Origin: Sarcomyxa edulis
Lineage: Eukaryota > Basidiomycota > Agaricomycetes > Agaricales > Mycenaceae
Reading direction: 5' to 3'
Assembly: GCA_009761415.1 (NCBI GenBank)
Contig: QUOL01000019.1
Location: 62,001 to 126,000, forward strand
Length of the DNA stretch: 64,000 nt
Shown here: positions 21,215-31,912 of the stretch, one piece after another
How the letters are laid out: the number at the start of each line of letters is the position of its first letter
Numbering within the stretch: position 1 is the stretch's first letter
The notes under the pieces: generated by a model
Databases searched by the model: none
What the model saw: the letters and a program-made list of their open reading frames with translations, nothing else
Told to the model about the DNA's origin: nothing
Position numbers and translations under genes: made by a program

Positions 21215-23143
21215 CTAGGTGTCTGACCAAGGATCGTTCAGTGTATCCTCGAAGCCATCAGACAGAGGCATGTAATCATCCCAACGATAAGTTGTTGTTG
21301 AGCGCCGATGAGCTGCATTGATGGCAGTGGACACTGCTGGACTCGGAGCTACTGGAGGTGGAGGTGGTACATATATTTGAAGGGCAGAGGAAGAGGTAGA
21401 TGCCACAGAAGTAGGTGGATACGGTGCTGCATCAGATGTCGAAGCTCCAAAAGGAGTGCCAGTAGACGACGGTACTTCGAAAGGACTAGGAAAATTGGGG
21501 GAAGTAGAGGTGTCGATCAGGTTTGCTGTCGGCGGGGGGCCAGATGATAGAAGCTCAACAGAGTCAGATGTTGCGTTCAACAGTGTTATTGCAATAGGAG
21601 CTGTGAGGGATTGTCCTGACAGGCCGGCTGTCGTTATTGAGGAAGACGGCACCCGAGGACCCCTCAGACGAAGAGAGGGTTGCGTTGATGGTGGAGGAAG
21701 GTCAGATAGAGGTTTTAAGTCCATCCCGTCCATGACTGACAGCGGCATAGCATCTGATTCCGAGTGGATGCTTATGATTGCTAGACTCAAAAGAAATTAG
21801 ATACGTGAATTCAATTAACGTGAATAGCTTACAAGCCTGACGTTTTTGAGTTTCACTCGATCGACCACGACCGGAAGCCTTTTCTTTTTGTTTTCCTTTC
21901 CCTTTGGTAGATTTCGTCCGAGTCGAGACTTCTAGATGGCTTAGTTTTAGATAGGAACATATAATTTGCAGAGGAACTCTTACGTTCGATGGGGGAACCA
22001 AACCTAGAGTTGCTGGGTGTAGTACTAGACCAGCTTCCTCCAGAGTCACTGTCGCGGTCAGTTCCACTGTCAGACGTATCATACTCGCTTTCTTGCGCCG
22101 TAATCCAGCTGTTTCTATAGACACGAGAAGGTATACGGCGAGTAGACACTTTAGTAACACAAATAAATGAGCAACGAAGCATTTCCATCTGGAAAACATA
22201 CTAGTAGATCAACGTACCAATGTAAACCTGGCGAGCCGCAATAGGCTTTGAGCTTCCCCCATTGATATAGCGAGTCAGTTCTGTTCCATGGGAAAGAACC
22301 ACGGGCGATAGGCTCAAGTGGGTGTGGAACTTGATGAGTAAGCGCCAGTGAAGTTGATTTGAATCGAGTGGGAAATTGGTATCAAGATAGTCGAAGGCTT
22401 GGGGAAAATAACCTCGGAGCCATATGTCAACTTGAAAAGGATCCCAGTCCATACCGTACGCAAGGACAGATCGTAGACCATTGACCGCTAATTGTTGAGT
22501 CTCCATGAGGGCAACTTGAGATGGCTTCGGAACTGGACCATCGTAGTCTCCTGCTTTGTTCTATGCACGATTACAAGTCAATAATCAGAATCGAAAACGA
22601 AAAAAGCACTAACCAAACCTCCCGGCATGAAGATAATCTGTCCGATCTTGTAGGTGTTAGTATCGTCCTGCTTCTTTCCTTTAGTTTTCGACTGCGATCA
22701 ACAGTGAGTAAGCCTGAAGAAGGAAAAGACAATTTGAACTGACAGACCTTTTTAGTCATGGGCTGATGACCGTTTTCAGTGCCCTCGTTCTTACGCTTTA
22801 GGGTCCCAACCATCTCTTTGGTGGCAGAAGAGGTGGTGGTCTTCGCGGTAAGAGCTGAGGGTCTTGATCCGCTAGATGACGCTTTTGCATTTGGCACGCC
22901 ACGAGATGAGATTTTTTTCAAGTCGGGTATCCTTCCAGCATCGCGGTACCCAGCAAAGATCTGCCTGAGATCCAGAGCTGGTGAATCGACTGCGGGAAGT
23001 GGATGGAGACTTTCCATGTGACGGCAATCTCTACAGATGGAAGGTTTGTTAGGATCTTCCTGCGCCATTTTCATGTGGCGAGGACAGGGACAAGGAGCAC
23101 CAGTCTCCAGGTCGACTCCAATGCAGAGTGCAAGTGGAGTCAT
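21215..23143 (-). CDS. Unknown multi-exon protein with N-terminal Cys/His pairs
   Basis: It starts at ATG 23143. The first exon encodes MTPLALCIGVDLETG, then CPCPRH and CRDCRHMESLH, a possible zinc-binding segment (about aa 7-45), followed by an S/T-rich linker ending KRKNEGTENGHQ. After a short intron comes KIGQIIFMPGG. The exon at about 22550-22220 carries the most conserved-looking part: GLRSVLAYGMDWDPFQVDIWLRG split around a FPQAFDYLD core. Ser/Asp-rich and Pro-rich exons follow to a stop at 21215. Agaricomycetes carry lineage-expanded proteins with this pattern (Cys-rich N terminus, FGQIIF-type motif, WLR..FP motif), as far as I recall. No function is known to me. Exon borders after 22200 are uncertain. 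Confidence 0.6.
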
Positions 23144-23564
23144 TCAAAGTCACTCGTATTGGAGTACTAGAGCGTACGAGTGAAGGGTAGAATGAAAAAA
23201 AGGAGCGGGATGTTTCAGTGATATCAGATTCGAGGAGATGATGGTTTGTGTACTCAAGAGAAAAATTAACGTTCAAATTGGCTTTTAACTGAGAGGGCGG
23301 CGGTTGAAACTGTGCTCGAAGGGGATGATGGCAGATATTCCAACAGTCAGCAGAACGTCATCGATGAGAGGGCAAAGTGGCGGGCTTTACTGGCAGTTGC
23401 TTGGATACACGGGCTGATGGTAATATTTGGTGTACGACCAGTTTCTGGAGCTGTAGATACTGGCAGAGATCATATATGACGATAATGACATGCTAGGAGG
23501 CTAAGTACCAATCTGATAAAGAACCTCAAAGTAATGGAGAAAATGCGACGGTCTCAAAAATTGG

Positions 23565-25613
23565 CTAGTTGTACTCACCCATGACTTCCAGACGAGTGAT
23601 AATGTCGAGGGCTTGCACGAATAAGATAGCTCGTGGAAGCCAAATGGATCGAGGGAGAACAATGTCAATGGGAGTTCCCCTCGCTCCTGGATTGATTATC
23701 TCATGCTCTGGGTACGTCTCACCACCCCACTCGTGAAATAGAACCCCGTAAGTTTCAGGCACGATGTTATGGGTGCAGGCCATGGCAAGAATTGCGTCGA
23801 AGTTGGCCTTGTCCTCGAGAGACATGAACGGATCGACATGGCGAGCCACTTTGATTGGGGCATGCCGGATATTACTGGCTTGATCGATGGCGATACGGAT
23901 CTCGAGTTCATCCCCGTCGTCACTAGTTTCCTCCCCATCTGAATTTTCCGACTCATCAACCCAGTCATTCTCATCATCAGGATGACCGGCTCCCGACTGC
24001 CCCGACTGTCTAATTTGCTCAGACCCAACTACACCATAGTATCGTTCAATGATTTCGGGATGTATGTTGTCCATGGGATCGTCTGTGTAGATACCGGCAT
24101 TCAGTTGTCCGAGAAAGCGCAGGTCCTGGTATCCGCAACAGAATCAGTGTCTCTTCGAGCACGAGTGAGAAGTGTGACATACTGCAGGACTCCGATTTTT
24201 GGTCTGTGGCCCAGAGATGGGATGAGCATTCCATTCATTCTGAAACTCCTTACAATCGTCATTGATGGAGTCAAGAAAGAGATGATGCAACAGCCAAAGA
24301 TGCGTCGGATTCTTTCGATCTAACCGATGAAGTCTTCCTAACCGCGTGAAGAAAGCTCGCCATCTTCGAGCGAATTGGGTCCCAACCTCTACCCACAGCC
24401 GTTCAATCCGAGTATTATGAGTTGACCTCATAAAACCATCGACCGTAAGTTCCAGGTTTGATATTACAAGAAAAGAGTAAACTCACGATCCCCACATGAA
24501 CGATGCACGGTTGGGACCTTGATGCATAATCATCCATACTGCAACTCGCGTGTTCTCTCCCCCTCGATCCCCGCGTATCCTGGATGGTGTCCCGTAGTCT
24601 TGTATCGCTTGTTGAAATACTTCAAGCACGGTTGTCGCTCGATTGTTAGTACTTGCTCGGAGTCCAGTCACCTGCAAGAGCAGAATTTAGTGAACCACTC
24701 GGCAGCAAAGGACTTGGAATACTTACGGTACGACAATACCCATCAATAAATCCATGGATAACAATGCCCCACCAGATAAGTTTGTGATGACCATCACAAT
24801 GCCAGAGATAATTCGGACGAGGAACAGAGTATTTTCGCCGATTAATTGTCTTACGTGTCCGGAGTAATCGCCCCAATCCATCCACCCTTTTCATCGATAG
24901 AGTGACCCGTCTACGTTGAACTCGGAATCCGTGCTGTCGAAGAAACCCAATCACATAGCGTAGGCCAGAGCTTGGTTTCTTCTCCTTGAACAGCTTAATG
25001 AGTGTATCAAGGTCAGAGTCGGATAAATCAGCAAATCGTCGTTCCACACCGCATTCTCGCAGCTTCTTGCGTAGAGTATGGCGATGGATCCCTAGTGATT
25101 CCGCGAGAGATTGTAGTGAGATGTTTCGTTTGGCAGACATGGCTTCGACTAAAAAGGCACTGTTGATCTTTTTTGAGGGCCGATGGGGCTTTCCTAAGTG
25201 TTCAACAGTGACTGGTTCGAGGAATTCGATATTCGAACGTTCTCTGATAACGTTCACATTGTTAGCATTAGGGTTGCGAATGAAACTTCGAAATCTACTT
25301 ACATGCCTTCGGCTGCCAATGAAGCCATCTGCAATTCGCATACCACCGGACCCAGAGTATGGGCGCATGCATGGATGAAGTCGGAGGGCAGTATACCGTC
25401 ATCCTCCATTTGCTGCAGTACCGGCAAAGTGTCATTCACCAGGGTCTCTGAAAAGAGGTTCAAGCGAAGTGGGTCGGTGTTCTCTTGTCGCAAGAGCATG
25501 GAGGCATGTTGAAATGCATCATTGATAATCTGATAGGCAGTCAAGACATTTGCAGGCCAGCCATTGGGAGTGGGAGGAAGAGGTGGTAGATCTGTAGGCG
25601 TGGTCGATGACAT
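23565..25613 (-). CDS. Intron-bearing DDE integrase-like protein (rve core)
   Basis: It starts at ATG 25613 (MSSTTPTDLPPLPPTP). At least four introns are needed. The N-terminal helical region ends SLAAEGM at a GTAAGT donor. The next exon has a helix-turn-helix (SLQSLAESLGIHRHTLRKKL) and LRYVIGFLRQHGFRVQRRRV. The catalytic core follows, with D in YLWHCDGHHKLIWW, D in RIRGDRGGEN and E in NTRIERLWVEVG. Further on are RWRAFFTRLGRLHRLD and LWLLHHLFLDSIN. The tail is very acidic (about 23870-24000). All three acidic residues are present. Proteins with this layout are common in Agaricomycetes and are annotated only as integrase core domain proteins. Whether they are mobile or domesticated is not established. 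The last shown exon ends beside a GTGAGT at 23574, so a further 3' exon is possible. Confidence 0.8.
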
Positions 25614-25754
25614 TGTTCCAGATATTAGTCTCTACTAGGCCGTCGAGCGAAACACTGAGACTGCATAGTTGAGTGAGACTCCGCCAATCCCAAACGACCG
25701 TATCCATACTTAAACCCTTTTATCCAGAACCTTATTACACCCCATCTTTACAGA

Positions 25755-26806
25755 ATGCAACCAAGTCGCCACAAAGACTGGTATTGTGCGGATGGATCGT
25801 TTATTATTCAGGTGATGTCGACATAATCAAATGATCTGGAACGGCACTCACATTCTTCTTGTAGGCGGGCGACGTGCTCTACAACGTGTATGGGCATGTC
25901 CTTCGCAATCACTGTGGCTTCTTCGAAGCCATGTTGTCTCTGCCGCAACCAGGTGCCCAATCTGGACAGACCGAAACAACAATTTCTGCTTTTCGAGCAG
26001 CAAGGGAACAGGCAGCAGCAAATGGAGAAGATGGGAGTTCCGATGCGAAAGCTCTACTCATTCCGCACACTTCACAAGAATTTGATTGCCTTCTAGATTA
26101 CATGATGGGAAGGTCAGTTCATCCTTTATTACGCTCGTAGAACTTGATAAAAACTCACCAATTATGTAGGAGGGTCGAATCCCAGAAGAGCATATTTTAC
26201 CTGACTTCTCTCCTGAAGCTCGGGGACTTTTACCAAGCTCCCGAAGCCGTAGTGTTTGCGCTTAATGCCTTGGAAAAACACTCAACCTTCGACCCGTTCC
26301 TCCGCCTCAGTATTGCGGGTCGGTTCAATCATGTGCATTGGGTGGAGCTAGCATTTCGCGAAATCATGGCCATGCCGTTCTTGAAGTTATCCGACGAGAA
26401 TATCGACAACATGGGCTTGTCGCTGTACAAGATCATTGCCCGGACTCATAGTCTCATCACCGCTCGTCGTCTAACTTGCGCTGTGAAGCCGCCTCGGGTT
26501 GAGCACGATGCGGGATGTGTTGATCGTGAAGTCTGCGAAAAGGGATGGAGCCGAGCATGGTGGGGTGAAGCAGATAGGAATGGTGTCGCAATTCAACTTG
26601 TGCACCCGGACAACAAAGTGAAGGGACGAGAAATTCTGGCGAAGCTGAGTGGTATGAAACCTGGTTGGGAGATGGACGAGACTTGTTTCGAGTTGACCGT
26701 TATCAAAGTGGAAGGAACTGCGGCGAGAAAGAGTCCATTGCTCTTTGAGGAAGAGCTCGTTGATCGCGCGCTTGTGCAAGTATTGGCTCTCTTACAACCA
26801 CACTGA
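25755..26806 (+). CDS. BTB/POZ-domain protein
   Basis: Three exons: 25755-25811, 25865-26112 and 26170-26806. Introns of 53 and 57 nt in phases 0 and 2 restore the frame. The N terminus has the fungal BTB pattern: DWYCADGSFIIQ, then AGDVLYNVYGHVLRNHCGFF with EAMLSLPQ, and IPHTSQEFDCLLDYMMGR. BTB domains dimerise and often link targets to cullin-3 ubiquitin ligases. Agaricomycete BTB proteins of this short type are many and mostly unstudied. The C-terminal part (KLGDFYQAPEAVVFALNALE onward) is the usual helical extension. It converges with the clathrin pseudogene. No defects are seen. Confidence 0.82.
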
Positions 26807-26869
26807 TTAACTATTTGATTATACACGAGTTTAGCTTAACTCTGCCTACAATATGAAACACGAAAAGAT

Positions 26870-29800
26870 GCACCTTGATTGGGTTTTCGTCGTTTCCCTC
26901 AGACCAAAGTAACTTGACCGCCTACTGCAGCTTGTCCTCGGAAGACTTTTCTCCAAAGGTATCGGCACTGTTGTCCATATTGTAGAGTCAATCAGTCTTC
27001 GTATATGCATACTAGTTCTATGCCAATCGTGGGCTCGCGTGATAATGGTCAGAGCTCCCTCACAAAGACCATGTTCGGTGGCAATCTTGGCAATTTCTCT
27101 GGCATCGTGATTGTGCAGTTTGTTGATATATCCAACGACTTTACCCTTATCAGCGCGAATGACAATGAGCAGGAGCAGATTCTGGAGATTCTTGTAATCG
27201 CTGAAAGGTGGCGGCTCGATAATGAAGATCTGCCTGCAAAAAGGCCTTGATAGTGATAAAGACATAGTCTGGATCCGTGCACTCGGGGAGTGCGGTGGCC
27301 ACAATCTACAATACATTAGATGGTAGACAATGACATGGACACAATCCCGACATACCTGATAAACAAGCTGACGACGGTGTACAAAGTAACGCGCTTTCTG
27401 TTTAAGCACCGAGTTGTCGTTCATGATAGCGATGAGCTCATCACCTTGAAACCTTTTGCGTATGCGATATACACAAGGTAAGGATCGCGCGCCTCGCATA
27501 ATTTACCGACCACCCAAGGGAAGTTTTCGATAACAGAAGCCAATAAACCCTTCGGAGTGGTCTCGTTACAGTCGACGTCAAGAGGTCTACCGATGAACTG
27601 GGGGGTGCTAACAGAATTGACCCTTTAGACGTATACCTCGACGGACTTCACAAGACCGTTCTAGTATAGATACAGAACAAGGTTGTGGACGAAATCGAAA
27701 TGATCGCAAACAATGATGAGAGGAAGATGATCCGCAAGCTTAGCTTCCTTGAGGAACATATTGACCTTTTCAGGATTATAGAAATCGTTCGCCCTACAGA
27801 TACGCTTGACCTCTTGGATTTGACCAGTCCGAGTAGCCACCTGGACATACTTGAAGCGAACCCCTTGGTTGTCGCTCAAGTTCACGATCAAGCTGGTAGA
27901 GACCTAGGACGAGTCGTCAGTCGAAGGCCATACATACATGGATATCACAAGATCCTACCTCCGAAACTCTTAAATGACTTGAACATTCCGATAAGCTTGA
28001 CAGGCCCAAGAATCTCGGAGTACGTAGGACTGTTCGGTGGTCAGACAACTGAAGTAATTGACAAGTCACCACAGACAAGGTTAGTTTGACCAGTTGACAA
28101 AGTGACTGAAGCAGTAACATACCTCTGGTTAGGAGCGGTAGCGCGATCAATATCAGCCAAGTCCTCATAGTGCTCGAGGGCCTAAAGAAGAGGATGTAAG
28201 AACGAGACCATAAAGTGATATGACGCGGCAAGCTTACTCTTTGAAATAAACCAGCCTTCTCACAAAGGTTGGGAATTCTTGGGCGATCATAATGCGTGAA
28301 CATCTTCTTCCAAGAATAGCGTCCACGAGCAGGGTTCATCTTGAGAAGGCGCATAAGGGGTCCTGCTCGGGCTTGTTGTCCTTCATCCTTAGAACACACG
28401 GTTAGCTACGAACGACGACGCAAGGACGAGCAAGTACATACTCGCTCAATGTCTACCAAAGGACTGGCTTCATCATTGACAAGTTGGGCGGCAAACTCCG
28501 CACCCTTGTCCAGGTTGGTTCACTTGATATGCTACACTAACGCGACATCTTGGGATGATGTCCGACTTCGAGCAGAGGACAATCTTCTCCGCAAAACAAG
28601 CAACGGCCTTGTTGGGAACATTTGCGTGCAGGTAGACGCTGAGAGCCAGCGTAGTGTCATGTAATCGCACGATGTCACCAAGTTCTTCACTGCACGTAAG
28701 CTGTACATGATAGATGAGAAGGTAGACGCGACATATCAAGAGTTCCGCATACCTTGTTCCAGCTTGCGAAACCGTCTTCTTTGATGCTGACGACCCCACT
28801 CCGTACAATTTGGGAGTTGATCACAGCCTCAGAATTCCGATTTGGCGAGCCACCGATTCCAGCGTAGGTGGATGCATAGGATGGAGAGCCTGATAAAGAG
28901 ATGCTGAGGTGAGAGTGAAGGAAGTGGTTATATCCCGAGTAGACGAGTGTTGAGGCACTGCTGTACAACGACTCGACTGATTGAGTTCACCTTTCTCAAG
29001 CAGAATACCAAAATATTCCAGAATAGGCGACAAGCCACCTGGTGGTGCAGGCGCTTCAAGTTGCTTAAAAGACTTGATGACTGCAGCCGTACGAAGAATG
29101 CCCTAAAGTGGACAAAAGTCAGCTTGGGAAATATGAAGAAATCTGGGAATATACGTACCCTCGGTGAGTTGGCCGGGGTCTTTGCACCCTCTCCAAATTG
29201 GCCGCTCTGGAATAATTGCTGATATTGCTTGATGTAAAGCTCGTTCGCACCCGGCAAATTTGCACGGCTAGCAAGTTTGAATGCAAGTTCGGTGTGGTTG
29301 AGCGTCGTTAGGATATAAGGAATAATCGTCTGTTCATCAACGTTGACGCTGAGTACCTGGCCCTTCTTGTTGACACCGATGATTCCGTTTGTCGCCTCAT
29401 GTTCCGCAGTCACAAAGATGGCTCATGTAAACACACGCGCCAGACTCGAGGTCGTAGAGGTGGATGAAACCGTACTTTGTCACGAGGTAGACGATGCCGT
29501 GCTTCTTTGAGACATGCATGGCTACTGGGAAGTCGTTCGTAGCCTCGGGAGGAAAGTAGACATCCCGGCCTTCTTGACAAATGGTGGGTCCGGAGCGGTA
29601 TGATCTATCTCGACGATGTGTAACTAGACATAACGAATGAGTTATAGACAGATATATGACCGTAGCTACAACATACCTTTCCCCCTGTTGCCGTGCGCAC
29701 CGCGAAAGTTTTGTCGGTTTTGTATGACCGTCAAGCGTGATTTCTGTGAATGCAGCGGCGTGTCCCTCGATAGGCTGACTGACCCCCCTGTCCCTGCTGT

Positions 29801-30400
29801 ACAACTGCATCGACCCTTTGACTTTGAAAGCGGAAGGGTTCGTGGTGTTTCCAGAGATACCGATAAGCACCAGCCACTTCTCATCAGGGGTGACTCTGTA
29901 GTTGATAATCTAGCTAGCGTTGGATGTCGGTCAAATATCTTCTGGGGAGCGGAAGTCGTGTCGGCGATAGTCCAATGGTAGACGGACGACTCGGTAACCA
30001 TTCCGATAGTCGTGTCGGAGACCCACTTCCAGAATACGATATCTTCATTACTGACATGCGACTTGACTTTTTGTTTCGTCTCAATATTGACGATTTGGAG
30101 TGTTCGGCCAGCTACGTTGGGGTATCAGTGACCTGGTCATGTCGTCTGATGGAGAGACAGACAACCCTTCGAGAGCTAAAATTTTGTTTCTGTGCTTCAT
30201 TATAGCATTGTCCGCCGTGATAGAGCGACGTAAAATGCGATTGGCATCTGAGAGGTCGATAATGAGGATAACGACCTGAGTTTTCTCGTTAATCTTTCTC
30301 CGTACGTAAATGAAGTGGTCGGATTCAGTCATCGAAGAACGACCCAAGCAATCGATCTTGGAACATGCCAGTGTATTTCTAGAAGAACACGTCGTCGAAG
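26870..30400 (-). pseudogene. Clathrin heavy chain pseudogene
   Basis: A decayed second copy of the coat protein clathrin heavy chain, with homology scattered over most of the protein. The N-terminal propeller region gives TESDHFIYVRRKINEKTQVV, VTESSVYHWTIADTTSAPQK, SMQLYSRDRGVSQPIEGHAA and LVTKYGFIHLYDLESGACVY. The linker and leg give [80 protein letters not shown] and RADKGKVVGYINKL. The last match resembles AYTKTD...GEKSSEDKLQ near 26930. Frameshifts, missing blocks and in-frame stops (in LY*NG, VYV*RV, KTD*LY and KLQ*AV) make it non-coding. Residual introns show it is a DNA-level copy. About 300 C-terminal residues are absent. Confidence 0.88.
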
Positions 30401-31912
30401 AGAGAGGGGTGTCTCGCAAGGAGGGCACTGAGAGAACGAAGACTTGGATAGAACACGACACGAAGACGAAGCATGTTTTCCTTGTGTAATCCTATGCGCA
30501 AGGCGGCGACCGCGACATTGTTCCGTTCACTGGAAACGCGAAATTGTACCGATAGGACAATGAGATATCTAAAGGATCAAATTTACGATGACTCTCGCAC
30601 CTGTTATACAGATATATGCACGTTGTACTGCTGTGCATATAAACGAAGGTCATCCTGGGTGTGATCATAATGGGTGCCCGATGTAGACGAGACAATCTTA
30701 GAGTATTTTTTCGGCTAGATATGGAACAGCTTCGCACGGTCAGGAATTCAGCCAAACAAAAACCAAAGCCCGCAGCGGGCTCGACAAACTCTTTAATAAT
30801 TAATTAGGTTTGGAATTTCTGAGCTCATGAAGTCTTTCTGAGGTCGAAACCAAGTTTGAGCTCAGAAAAATTGGATGACGGTGCTGATTTCTAAAAAGTT
30901 TGAGTAAATTACTTATTGTACAAACGGACCGTCATATGGCCATTCACTTCCGACACTTTAATTGGTATCCACGCCATCGTACTAATACTCAAGCCCGAAT
31001 ACACTGGCAATATTCAGCCTGAGATCTCAATCGACAAAGCTCGTATTTGAGAGGTTGTCGGTTTCACCGCTCTGGCACAGAATTCTGTCGTTTAGGTCTC
31101 GAACCCAAACACAAGTTGACTTCATGTACGTCCGAGTCTCACATGCACTGGTTCCATGTGCTTACTCTTGCCATCCCGACCAGAGAAACCCACTAGATTA
31201 TCACGCCTAAGATCTACACAACCAAGCTATTCATCGAAGTAAGTACCATGCCCTCATTTAAACCGATGATCTTCATGAATGATTAGAAACCCTTCCAAAA
31301 AATCGTCTGCATGCGCGAAAACGTCAATCCTACAAGTTTTTCTGATCCCTTGGCTATTGGAACCACAGAAAGTTCAACCGAAAATCCGACCGACAACGAC
31401 ACCTGACCTCGCCATCCCATCTTTGACCTTTTTCCAGGTTGATCGGGTCACGCAGCTGCCGCAGTGCGCATGGAGACTGAGTGTACTGACTGTAGAACCC
31501 CCGTTGACTAATACAAAATTGGAAGAAGCAACCAGTATCATGTCTTCTGGAGCTATTCACTCTTCCTACTGTTCTTCCTATAACATATCTCAGGCTTGTT
31601 CAATATGCATATGGCCGCTGAACCCCACCAAGGCACAGTCCCCATATTTTTCGCGAAAAGTACACGAAGATCCTTGTTTCATGTACCACAACGCGCAATA
31701 TGTCATAAGGCCGACGCATGTGAGCACTCGCATACACATATTCCCTAGTCGGTCCGGATAGCGTCAAGCCTTCCACGAGAAGAAGCACACTCCCGATCGT
31801 TCTTTCTTCCATTCATGGGCTCGTTTTCTCTCCGCGTGCACCGTGGCGGTCCGCGACGCCCTCTTTAAAGGTCTGACGGTTTACTTGGGAACACCTCGAG
31901 CGTTCATCGGCC
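30401..31912. other. Intergenic, GH51 upstream region
   Basis: About 1.5 kb. The left part may be the remnant start of the clathrin copy (a weak ATG near 30475 with no clear homology). It contains a dispersed repeat (30830-30965). No supportable gene; short frames at 31279-31761 resemble nothing. The last few hundred bases should hold the arabinofuranosidase promoter. Confidence 0.55.
30830..30965 (-). repeat. Dispersed repeat, copy 2 (inverted relative to copy 1)
   Basis: The core ACTTATTGTACAAACGGACC, continuing GTCATATGGCCATT, is the reverse complement of the core at about 20195-20232 with one difference. The flanking GAGCTCA and CCAAGTTTGAG words also match in order. Confidence 0.65.
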
